From a bacterium endosymbiont of Escarpia laminata (GTDB lineage: Bacteria > Pseudomonadota > Gammaproteobacteria > Chromatiales > Chromatiaceae), in assembly GCA_003660235.1 (NCBI GenBank), contig QGON01000066.1:90832-154831 (forward strand): a DNA stretch of 64,000 nt, in the 5' to 3' direction. Below, piece by piece: positions 56,635 to 64,000 of this stretch (within the stretch, counting starts at the first letter, position 1; every line of letters starts with the position of its first letter). Position numbers and translations under genes: made by a program. A model generated the notes under the pieces. That model was not told the origin of the DNA and searched no databases. It saw only the letters and a program-made list of their open reading frames with translations.

Positions 56635-59600
56635 ATGACAAAAAAAACATCGCCCAGATTTCGATCGCGTCGACCCGCCCTTGACCATGCCGCGCTACCC
56701 CATAAGGTCGAGCTGCCACTGGGTATGGCGGGCAATATTGCCCGCACATTCATCGACTCTCCCCTCTCCCCCCTGCTTCTGCTCGCTTGCCTCTTCATCG
56801 GCATCCTGGGCCTGATCTTCACACCGCGGCAGGAGGATCCCGAGATCCTGGTGCCGATGATCGATGTCTTCGTCAGTTACCCCGGCGCCTCCTCGGATCA
56901 GGTCGCCAGCCTGGCCACCGACCCGCTGGAACGCATGATGAGCGAGATCCCCGGCACCAAGCATATCTACTCCGCCAGTGAGCGGGGGCAGGCCATCGTC
57001 ACCGTCCGCTTCAAGGTCGGGGAGAAACTCGGCCCCTCTATCGTCAAGGTGCACGACAAGATCCAGTCAAACCTCGACAAGATGCCCCCCGGCGTGGCAA
57101 TGCCTCTGGTAAAACCCAAAGGCATCGATGACGTTCCGGTGATCACCGTCACCCTCTGGTCGGAGGAGATGAGAGGCGTCAATCTGCGCGCCCTCGCCTT
57201 CGATGTGTTGCAGCGTCTGAAGGAGGTGCCCGATACGGGGCAGGGTTTCGTCGTCGGCGGACAGGCACGTCAGGTACGCATCGAGGTACTGCCGGAACGG
57301 CTTGCCGGTCACGGCATCAGTATGGACTCAGTGGCCAACACGATCCGCACGGCCAACATCGAGCAGAGCTCCGGCTCGCTGGAGATCAACGATACCCACT
57401 ATAAGGTCACCGCCGGTCATTTTCTCAAGAATGCCGCAGACGTGGCAAAGCTGGTGGTGGGCAGCCATTTCGGCAAACCCGTCTATGTCCACGACGTGGC
57501 GAATGTGTTCGAAGACGCGGAAGAGACCCAACGCATGGTCAGCTTCATCAGTGGCACCGCCATGCCCGATGAGGCGACTCACACTGAAGGCGCAGCTGCG
57601 GTCACCATCGCCATTGCCAAAAAAGAGGGAACCAACGGTGTCGCCGTGGCCAATGCACTGTTGGACAAGCTGGAGCGACTCAAGGGACGGCTGATCCCCA
57701 CCAACGTCAACGCCGAGATCACCCGCAACTACGGCAAGACCGCCAATGACAAGGTCAACGAACTGCTCATCGCCCTCCTTGAAGCCACCATCGCGGTGAG
57801 CATTCTCAGCTGGCTGCTGATCGGCCGCCGCCCGGCGATGGTGGTCATCACCATCATTCCGGTGGTCATTCTGGTCACTATCTGGTCCTCCTGGGTGATG
57901 GGTTACTCCATCAACCGGGTGAGCCTCTTCGCCCTGATCTTCTCCATCGGCATACTGGTGGATGACGCCACAGTGGTGGTTGAGAACATCTTCCGGCGCT
58001 GGCTGCACGACGATTCAACCAGTAAAGAGATTGCAATAGACGCCGTGCGCGAGGTCGGCAATCCCACGATCATCGCCACCCTGACGATCCTCTCCGCCCT
58101 GCTGCCGATGGGTTTCGTCAGCGGCATGATGGGGCCCTATATGTTTCCCATCCCACTGTTCGGATCAGTGGCTATGATCTTCTCCCTCTTCGCCGCCTTT
58201 GTGTTCACCCCCTGGACCGCGCGTCTGCTGCGACCCAAACTCGACGCCCTGAAACGGGCGGAGGCAAAAGAGCGCAAAATCCAGGCCGCCATCGGTAAGC
58301 TCTACCGGCCTATCATCGAACCACTGGTCCACAACCGGCATCTGGCGAATATTTTCCTGATCAGCATCATCATCGCCTTCTTCGCCGCATGTTCTCTCTT
58401 CTATTTCAAAGCGGTAACGGTAAAGATGCTGCCGTTCGACAACAAACCGGAATTCAACGTCGTCATCAACATGCCCGAGGGTACCGCCCTGCCGGTCACT
58501 GCCAACGTAACCCAGCGATTGGCCCGGCACCTGAAGGGCATGCCAGAGGTTACCGCTCTGCAGACTTACATCGGCACCGCCTCCCCGTTCAACTTCAACG
58601 GTATGGTGCGCCACTACTATCTGCGCCAGGAGCCCTGGCAGGCAGACATTCAGGTGATGCTGATCGACAAGGATGATCGAAAGCGCAGCAGCCACCAGAT
58701 CGCCGAAGCGGCCCGACGCCTGCTGACACCCTTTGCCCAGGAGTTGAACGCCCGTATTTCGGTGGTCGAGATGCCCCCCGGCCCACCGGTACTGCAGACC
58801 GTCGTGGCAGAAGTTTACGGTCCGGATGATCTCACCCGCAAGACAGTCGCAAAAGACCTGATAGAGATGTTCAAAGCGGCCCCCAATCTGGTGGACGTCG
58901 ACACCTACATCGCCGATGACTATAAACGTTGGCACTTTGCGGTGGATACCGAAAAAGCCACCCGCCGTGGCGTGCAGGTGGAGACCATCACCCGCAATCT
59001 GGACATGGCCCTCGGCGGCTACAAACTGGGCGACGTGAAACGGGGACACGAACTGGAGCCGACCTATCTGATCATTCAGTTGCCGCTGGCCTCCCGCGCT
59101 GAACTGAACCGGCTGGCCAACCTGCCGATCGCCGGAGGAGAGGGCACGACCATTCCACTCTTCGAGCTGGGCAGATTTGAACTGATAGCGGAAGACCCGA
59201 TTATCTACCATAAGGATCTGCGTCCCATGGAGTATGTGGTGGGCGAGATGGAGGGCAAACTCGGCGCACCACTCTACGGTATGCTCGCGGTAGAGGATCA
59301 ACTCAAGGAGTATAAGACGCCGGATGGGGTCCAGATCAGCGGCACCATGACGGGGCCGCCACAGGACGATGCTGTCTCCGGGTTTGAATGGAGCGGCGAG
59401 TGGATCATCACCTATGAGACCTTCCGCGATCTTGGGCTTGCCTTCGCCGCAGCACTGGTAATGATCTATATCCTGCTGGTATGGGAGTTCGACAACTTCA
59501 TCCAGCCGGTGATCATCATGGCACCGATCCCGCTGACCCTGATCGGCATCATCCCTGGACACTGGCTGCTTGACGCAGAGTTCACCGCCACCTCAATGAT

Positions 59601-59967
59601 CGGTTTTATCGCACTGGCCGGTATCGGTGTGCGCAAATCGATCCTGCTGGTGGACTTCGCCAAGAACGAGGTCCATCGCGGCGTGAGCATCAAAGAGGCG
59701 GTAATGATGGCAGGACAGATCCGCATGCGTCCGATCTGGGTAACCGATCTCACCATGATGGCCGGCGCCTTCGCCATCCTGTTCGACCCTATCTTCCAGG
59801 GTATGGCAATCTCGCTGCTGTTCGGCCCGATCATCGGTATCCCGATGACGTTGGCGGTCATCCCACTCGGCTGCATTTCCGCAGGCAAGGCCTTCTGCGC
59901 AATAGATGACGAAGGAGCTAACAGCTGTGATCTGCCGGAGACGGAGACTATCGTGGAGAAAGAGTAG
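56635..59967 (+). CDS. RND-family efflux permease (AcrB-like)
   Basis: About 1,110 residues from ATG 56635, with GGAAAG ~6 nt upstream; a GTG start at 56602 is possible. The length and the duplicated plan of 12 membrane segments and two large periplasmic loops fit AcrB/MexB-type inner-membrane proton antiporters. TM1 is PLLLLACLFIGILGLIF. The TM4 proton-relay pair Asp443-Asp444 lies in IGILVDDATVVVENI. The TM10 Lys (about 1001) lies in GIGVRKSILLVDFAKNE, and TM5-6 contain GFVSGMMGPYMFPIPLFGS. The cytoplasmic N-terminus is longer than usual (~45 residues, basic). RND pumps normally work with a periplasmic adaptor and an outer-membrane channel, but neither is next to this gene, so it may borrow partners or form part of a split operon. 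Substrate unknown. Confidence 0.92.
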   Translation: MTKKTSPRFRSRRPALDHAALPHKVELPLGMAGNIARTFIDSPLSPLLLLACLFIGILGLIFTPRQEDPEILVPMIDVFVSYPGASSDQVASLATDPLERMMSEIPGTKHIYSASERGQAIVTVRFKVGEKLGPSIVKVHDKIQSNLDKMPPGVAMPLVKPKGIDDVPVITVTLWSEEMRGVNLRALAFDVLQRLKEVPDTGQGFVVGGQARQVRIEVLPERLAGHGISMDSVANTIRTANIEQSSGSLEINDTHYKVTAGHFLKNAADVAKLVVGSHFGKPVYVHDVANVFEDAEETQRMVSFISGTAMPDEATHTEGAAAVTIAIAKKEGTNGVAVANALLDKLERLKGRLIPTNVNAEITRNYGKTANDKVNELLIALLEATIAVSILSWLLIGRRPAMVVITIIPVVILVTIWSSWVMGYSINRVSLFALIFSIGILVDDATVVVENIFRRWLHDDSTSKEIAIDAVREVGNPTIIATLTILSALLPMGFVSGMMGPYMFPIPLFGSVAMIFSLFAAFVFTPWTARLLRPKLDALKRAEAKERKIQAAIGKLYRPIIEPLVHNRHLANIFLISIIIAFFAACSLFYFKAVTVKMLPFDNKPEFNVVINMPEGTALPVTANVTQRLARHLKGMPEVTALQTYIGTASPFNFNGMVRHYYLRQEPWQADIQVMLIDKDDRKRSSHQIAEAARRLLTPFAQELNARISVVEMPPGPPVLQTVVAEVYGPDDLTRKTVAKDLIEMFKAAPNLVDVDTYIADDYKRWHFAVDTEKATRRGVQVETITRNLDMALGGYKLGDVKRGHELEPTYLIIQLPLASRAELNRLANLPIAGGEGTTIPLFELGRFELIAEDPIIYHKDLRPMEYVVGEMEGKLGAPLYGMLAVEDQLKEYKTPDGVQISGTMTGPPQDDAVSGFEWSGEWIITYETFRDLGLAFAAALVMIYILLVWEFDNFIQPVIIMAPIPLTLIGIIPGHWLLDAEFTATSMIGFIALAGIGVRKSILLVDFAKNEVHRGVSIKEAVMMAGQIRMRPIWVTDLTMMAGAFAILFDPIFQGMAISLLFGPIIGIPMTLAVIPLGCISAGKAFCAIDDEGANSCDLPETETIVEKE

Positions 59968-59981
59968 TTTTTCAGATGATT

Positions 59982-60007
59982 GCCGGATCCGCTACGCTTG
60001 ATCCGGC
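59982..60007. terminator. Extragenic palindrome after the RND gene (terminator or REP-like)
   Basis: GCCGGATC and GATCCGGC pair perfectly around a 10-nt loop, 14 bp after the RND stop. The sequence GATCCGGCCTAC resembles the ends of REP elements common in Gammaproteobacteria. It could also end transcription of the pump gene, though no T-run follows. Confidence 0.5.
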
Positions 60008-60058
60008 CTACCAACTCCCAGCAATATTTGCCTGACACATACCACGAAAAAAATAGCG

Positions 60059-60083
60059 TATGATTTAAAGGATATAAATCATA
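60059..60083. promoter_or_regulatory. 25-bp dyad upstream of the TIR-MoxR operon
   Basis: TATGATTTA and TAAATCATA are perfect 9-bp arms separated by 7 nt, flanked on both sides by GCG. The dyad lies 72 bp before the ATG of the TIR gene in an AT-rich stretch and includes a TATAAA that could be a -10 element. A repressor site controlling the defence-like operon is a reasonable inference. Confidence 0.45.
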
Positions 60084-60155
60084 GCGAATGACTATGATCA
60101 GTTACGTTGATCCGCACTCTATCTCTGACAAGAAGTGCATGAGGGCAACCAACGA

Positions 60156-61493
60156 ATGAGCAGACTCAAACTCTTCATCAGCCACAGCTCACGTCTCGAT
60201 GACGTGGAGCAGGACAAGCTGGATGAAGACCACAACTGGCGGTTACTGAAAGCAACCTGCAAGGCACTGAAAGATGCCTACGGTAAAAGCATCGATATTC
60301 TTGTCGACCAGGATGAAAAGGGCCTCTATCCAGGTTGCGATTGGGAACAGCATCTCAATGAGTGGCTGGCCGAGTGCCATGCGGCAATCATCCTTTTCTC
60401 AAAACGCGCCGCTGAGACCTCTCAATGGGTAAAGAAAGAGGCCACCATTCTGACATGGCGAAGAGAGATTGAAAGCAATTTCACGCTGATCCCAGTCATG
60501 CTGAAAGGGCAGGTAAAACAGGCAGATCTCGAACAGGATATCTGGGAGATCCTGCACGTTGAAAAGAACGAATACATACAGAATGCCGAAAGCGCAGACG
60601 ACATTGTCGATGGCGTAAAATTAGCGCTTGGCGCACCCGACGCAGTTAAGGCGGATTTCCCGCAAACCCCATTTGAGCGACTCGAGAGCCTCGTCACCAA
60701 ACTCCTGAAAGAAGGAACCGACAAGCAAAACCTGACGGATGTCTGGAACAGCCTGGAGAAATGTGACATCAAACCCGAATGGAATCCGGATGAGATCTCC
60801 CAGTTTTCCAATGCATTGGCGCGATACATGTTGCGGGATTCGCAAACCTGTCTGCAGAACTTCTGGCACATCATCAATAAATTGAAACCCAACCCGGATA
60901 AAGCGCGCGCGAAGGAACTGCTCAAGGCGATTCGTGCACTCTGGGTGGATGCCAAGGCTGCAGGACTTATTCCCATATCCCGCAAACAGCAGGGAATGAT
61001 CGCAATCAATGGCAATCTTTTGCTGGAAGTTTCGAAAGAGCTCAATACAAACCACTACACCCTCGACCGCTATCTGGAGCGCGCCTGGCCGGAAACCGAT
61101 GGGATAAGAACCATTCCCGTCACAAGCACCGATGTTGACGAGATACAAAAAGAGATCAGAAAGGAGTTCGGCATGCAAAACACGCCGATTCCTCTGGAGA
61201 TCGTGGATCAGTTAATCAATGACTATTCAGACCCTCTGTTTGTCTATCTGCATTGCTCGATAGAAAGTGGGGGCATTCCCGATCCACGAGTATTAAACAA
61301 ATTTTCCAAGCTTAGAGATATCTACAAAAAGCTGGTTTTTATCTTCGGTACGGGAGAAAAACTGCCTGAAGAGACAAATACAAAGATACTTACCATCGCC
61401 CCGCCTCTCGATCTTACCCTGGAGGCCACGCAGTTTTTTTACGAAACACAGGCCAAAAAACTGCTGAATAAAAAATATGGAACCCCACCATGA
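60156..61493 (+). CDS. TIR-domain protein (predicted NADase effector)
   Basis: 445 residues from ATG 60156, with GAGGG ~8 nt upstream; an in-frame GTG at 60135 would add seven residues. The first ~150 residues form a TIR domain: strand A KLFISHSS, a BB-loop region (DILVDQDEKGLYPGCDWEQHL), AAIILFSKRAAETSQWV and LIPVMLKG. The glutamate in WVKKEATIL (Glu95) sits where the catalytic Glu of SARM1 lies (WVHKEIVTAL), so NAD-cleaving activity is plausible. The C-terminal ~290 residues are mostly helical and not recognised; they probably sense or couple to the partners. The stop overlaps the ATG of the MoxR gene by 4 nt, indicating translational coupling. TIR proteins in such operons usually act as death effectors that deplete NAD during phage infection; that role is inferred here. 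Confidence 0.85.
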   Translation: MSRLKLFISHSSRLDDVEQDKLDEDHNWRLLKATCKALKDAYGKSIDILVDQDEKGLYPGCDWEQHLNEWLAECHAAIILFSKRAAETSQWVKKEATILTWRREIESNFTLIPVMLKGQVKQADLEQDIWEILHVEKNEYIQNAESADDIVDGVKLALGAPDAVKADFPQTPFERLESLVTKLLKEGTDKQNLTDVWNSLEKCDIKPEWNPDEISQFSNALARYMLRDSQTCLQNFWHIINKLKPNPDKARAKELLKAIRALWVDAKAAGLIPISRKQQGMIAINGNLLLEVSKELNTNHYTLDRYLERAWPETDGIRTIPVTSTDVDEIQKEIRKEFGMQNTPIPLEIVDQLINDYSDPLFVYLHCSIESGGIPDPRVLNKFSKLRDIYKKLVFIFGTGEKLPEETNTKILTIAPPLDLTLEATQFFYETQAKKLLNKKYGTPP

Positions 61494-62467
61494 AATACGA
61501 TCCCCGTAAATTCGATCTAGCCGAAAATTATATCTTCGAAGGAGAGGGCGATATCGAGCCTTATCTGTTTTCAGAAGATATCGCCATCGCAGTGGATGTC
61601 GCCTTCGCCACCGGGCGCCCGCTTTTAGTCTCAGGCAAACCCGGCAGTGGCAAGAGTCGTCTGGCAGAAGCCGTTGCAGCGCTGAAGAAGTGGCACTTTC
61701 TCAGTAAAACCATGACTTCCCGCACTCGCCTGGAGGAACTCACCGTCGAACTGGATCACCTTCGGCGGCTGCACGATGCCCACTCCGGCAACGGCGGTCA
61801 GAACGGCAAAAATTCAGCAATGAAACCTGACTGGGCCTACCACAACCCCGGCATCTTCTGGTGGGCGCTCAACCATGAATCGGCAAAATACCGGGGGGTG
61901 GGCCGTCAGGCAGAGGCAGAAACAATGGGCCTGACCATCGACTTTCCCGGCACCTTCCGGAAACAGGAAAACAACGCGCACCATACCGTTCTGTTGATCG
62001 ATGAGATCGACAAGGCGGAACCCGATCTGCCGAATGACCTGCTGGAACCCCTGGATCGCAAAACCTTCGGCCTGCCGGACGGCAGCAAAATAATGGCGAA
62101 AGATGGGGTTAGCATCCTCACCATCATCACCACAAACGGCGAGCGGGAACTGCCACAGGCCTTTCTCCGCCGCTGCGTCAGTCTGAAACTCGAAGAGCCG
62201 AAAAAGAGGGACCTGATCAGGATCGCCCGAAAGCACTACCCGAACGCCGATGAAGCACGCATCACGGCGATTGCCGAAAAGATGGAAACATTCCGTGGGG
62301 AGGCAAAAAAATCATTCCGGCGCCCCCCCAGCACCAGTGAGTTTCTTGATGCTGTTCGGGTCTGCGAAGACCTGGAGATTGCCATTGACGATAGCAAAGA
62401 CTCCGTCTGGAAAAAGGTCGAAAACAGCGTACTGCTCAAGAAATCCAATGATAACGATCAGGCATGA
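61490..62467 (+). CDS. MoxR-type AAA+ ATPase
   Basis: 325 residues. Walker A is GKPGSGKS (49-56). Walker B is VLLIDEIDKA (Asp171-Glu172). Sensor 1 is ITTNGERELP (Asn216), and arginine-finger candidates lie in FLRRC (227-228). A sensor-2 region RRPPSTSEFLDAV follows. This is the compact MoxR arrangement. An insert at ~85-165 with Gly/Asn-rich and Trp-rich stretches lies between Walker A and B. MoxR ATPases remodel partner proteins, often VWA-domain proteins, and in conflict operons they gate an effector. Here both flanking junctions overlap by 4 nt, so TIR, ATPase and third protein should be made in fixed ratio. The substrate is most likely one of these two partners. Confidence 0.93.
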   Translation: MKYDPRKFDLAENYIFEGEGDIEPYLFSEDIAIAVDVAFATGRPLLVSGKPGSGKSRLAEAVAALKKWHFLSKTMTSRTRLEELTVELDHLRRLHDAHSGNGGQNGKNSAMKPDWAYHNPGIFWWALNHESAKYRGVGRQAEAETMGLTIDFPGTFRKQENNAHHTVLLIDEIDKAEPDLPNDLLEPLDRKTFGLPDGSKIMAKDGVSILTIITTNGERELPQAFLRRCVSLKLEEPKKRDLIRIARKHYPNADEARITAIAEKMETFRGEAKKSFRRPPSTSEFLDAVRVCEDLEIAIDDSKDSVWKKVENSVLLKKSNDNDQA

Positions 62468-63273
62468 CTGACCCGAACGGCCCCACTGAATCCCAACAAC
62501 CGGCAGCGCGCGGTGAGATTCACCTGGGTGACCTGCTGCTCGCCCTAAAAAAACTGCCCTGGAAAGATGACACCCAGGCAGCAGCGATTGCCCGTTCACT
62601 CGGTTTCTCATTGGAGGAACTGATCTCCAAAGAGATCGCCCCCAACACAATCTTCGACAACAGCCGCTTTCCCGAGCACCGGAAAACGGTTTCACCGTCG
62701 CAGAATCAGCCGCCCGGCATCAGTGTACCGCCACCACCCAAGCCCCCCGTTGAACTGCCCTCCATGCCCTTCGACAGCCCGCTCAAACCACTTGAAGCGC
62801 GGGCTGCACCGCAAATAGCGGAAACACCTGCCTGGCTGAATGAAATCAATACGACGCTGAACAGAGACGAAACGCCCCCCGTCCCGCTCCACCGTGAGTC
62901 ACTCTTCTCCGGCAATACCAACCGGGGCATTCTCTCCGCCGCGCTTGCCACCCGTCGCCCCGGTTATCAGATCGATGTTTTCAGACTGATTTACCACTTT
63001 GTTACCGGGAAAATTCCCCGTACCCTGCCGCGCCTGATGAGCAATACCCTGGAACGGGGCTGCCAACTGCTGCTCCACTACAGCGACGACATGGTGCCCT
63101 ACTGGGAAGATCTGGCAGCACTCGCCACGCAGATAAAAAATGTCATGGGTCAGGACCGGGTCGATCTCTACGAATTCAAGGGCCTGCCGGACAACGCCAA
63201 TACCTGGGTGCCGCCAAAAACCTTCAAACAGTGGCAACCGGTCAGTGGCGTCCCCGTCCTGGTGGCGACCTGA
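62464..63273 (+). pseudogene. Third gene of the TIR-MoxR operon, truncated by an IS3-family element
   Basis: 269 codons remain, starting at an ATG that overlaps the MoxR stop by 4 nt. The N-terminal ~55 residues are helical (GDLLLALKKLPWKDDTQAAAIARSLGF). A Pro-rich linker (~75-130, VPPPPKPPVELP) follows, then a mixed domain with GCQLLLHYSDDMVPYWEDLAALA, VDLYEFKGLP and a last strand SGVPVLVAT. The reading frame stops at TGA 63271-63273, which is also the likely first base triplet of the IS end, so the native protein was longer. The plan of helical head, Pro-rich linker and alpha/beta domain ending PVL recalls third components of MoxR-linked ternary conflict modules, but I cannot confirm the family. 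The rest of the gene, if kept, lies beyond the right edge. Confidence 0.75.
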
Positions 63274-64000
63274 CGTGGTCAACCGTTTTGTGACACCCAA
63301 GTTAAGCAGCTTTCTTCATTTCCAATAATTGTTGTTCATAGTCACAGGGACTCATGTAATCCAAATAGGAATGGAGTCTCTGAGAGTTATAAAACATGGT
63401 GATGTATTCAAGTATGTCCTGCTGCGCTTCATATCGAGTCTGGTAGTGTTGCCATTGCACCTGTTCTTGCTTCAGGCTGCCAAAGAAGCTCTCAACGACC
63501 GCGTTATCCCAACAATCGCCCTTGCGGCTCATACTGCCTTCAATGCCATGAGCCTTGAGCAATCGCCGGAATGCTTTACTGGCATACTGCGAGCCCCGGT
63601 CCGAATGATGGATCAAACCTGCTTGAGGCCTGCGTCGCCAGATGGCCATCTTCAACGCATCACAAACAAGCTGGGCCTTCATGCGTGAACTCATACTCCA
63701 GCCAACCACTTTACGTGAGCACAGATCAATCACCACCGCCAGATACAACCAGCCCTCTTGTGTCCAGATATAGGTCACATCAGAGGCATAGACCTGGTCG
63801 GTTTGTGGTACATCAAACTGGCGTTCCAGCAGATTACCAAACACCGGATGTTTGTGATTGCTGTTGGTCGTCACTTTGAACTTCCTGCACTGCCGTGCCT
63901 TGACGTTAGCTTCTCTCATCCACATTCTTGCCTTGTTGCCGCTGCCCGGACAACCCAATGCACTCAGCGCTTTCTTCCTCCGGCGACCCACGTAGCTCTC
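63271..64000 (-). mobile_element. IS3-family insertion sequence, one end and partial transposase
   Basis: The element enters at about 63271, where the coding sequence of the third conflict gene stops and the new sequence begins TGACGTGGTCAACCG, followed by TGTGACACC; a TGA start and a nearby TGTGACAC-like motif fit IS3-group ends. The other end and any target duplication lie beyond the window, so the boundary is approximate by a few bases. The transposase OrfB reads back towards the operon. Confidence 0.85.
63302..64000 (-). CDS. IS3-family transposase OrfB (DDE), N-terminus outside window
   Basis: The C-terminal 232 residues are visible; the frame continues past the right edge (…[13 protein letters not shown]). 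The DDE triad is complete: Asp in [10 protein letters not shown], Asp in [12 protein letters not shown] and Glu in [13 protein letters not shown]. There are 35 residues between the second Asp and the Glu, and a Lys at +7, the DD(35)E-K pattern of IS3 transposases. The stretch [18 protein letters not shown] is the usual rve-domain end. It normally works as an OrfAB fusion made by -1 frameshifting; OrfA is outside the window. The visible part shows no damage. Confidence 0.92.
   Translation of the reverse strand, partial: ESYVGRRRKKALSALGCPGSGNKARMWMREANVKARQCRKFKVTTNSNHKHPVFGNLLERQFDVPQTDQVYASDVTYIWTQEGWLYLAVVIDLCSRKVVGWSMSSRMKAQLVCDALKMAIWRRRPQAGLIHHSDRGSQYASKAFRRLLKAHGIEGSMSRKGDCWDNAVVESFFGSLKQEQVQWQHYQTRYEAQQDILEYITMFYNSQRLHSYLDYMSPCDYEQQLLEMKKAA

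Noticed and set aside
1..64000. tRNA, rRNA or diversity-generating retroelement
   Set aside because: No cloverleaf-like sequence, no rRNA motifs and no reverse transcriptase or template/variable repeat pair were found on reading both strands.

Overview
The window looks like chromosomal DNA of a Gammaproteobacterium, GC-rich in genes and AT-rich between them. The evidence is the mix of a PEP-CTERM exosortase substrate, an RND pump, an IS3-family element and very large Rhs/PKD exoproteins. I cannot assign a genus; free-living or symbiotic sulfur oxidisers and similar environmental lineages carry this kind of gene set.

Region 1 (1-53,091, all on the minus strand) is dominated by giant secreted proteins. 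In the direction of transcription these are: a 2,294-residue Rhs/YD-repeat protein with an N-terminal FG-GAP/VCBS propeller; a 4,163-residue PKD protein that also carries FG-GAP repeats, jelly-roll-like domains and a cyclase-like alpha/alpha toroid; a 4,582-residue protein with a complete subtilisin domain buried near residues 3,430-3,665; a ~3,728-residue protein built of carboxypeptidase-regulatory-like, SbsA-type and other Ig-like domains; and a 442-residue Gly-rich secreted protein. Next come two eroded fragments of the PKD/FnIII type. Last is a second Rhs protein with a VCBS N-terminus, which runs off the left edge. The gaps between the four giants and the Gly-rich gene are 59, about 270, 28 and 72 bp, so they may form one very long transcription unit. 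All have signal peptides or signal-like segments and no visible C-terminal membrane anchor. I read the cluster as a secreted or surface-exposed set of adhesin, matrix or predation proteins that includes its own protease. Its function is not known.

Region 2 (53,092-56,469) is a small-gene region on the minus strand: a lipoprotein, a PEP-CTERM protein, an 11-copy heptanucleotide repeat, and a pentapeptide-repeat gene broken by an apparent one-base insertion.

Region 3 (56,635-59,967, plus strand) is a lone RND efflux permease without an adjacent periplasmic adaptor.

Region 4 (60,059-64,000, plus strand) looks like a defence or conflict operon. A strong dyad is followed by a TIR-domain protein that keeps the glutamate expected of NADase TIRs, then a MoxR-type AAA+ ATPase, then a third protein of unknown function. 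The three genes overlap by 4 nt at each junction. The third gene is cut off by an IS3-family element whose terminal TGA serves as its stop codon, so the system is probably inactivated or altered here. The IS transposase runs off the right edge.

No tRNA, rRNA or CRISPR array was seen.
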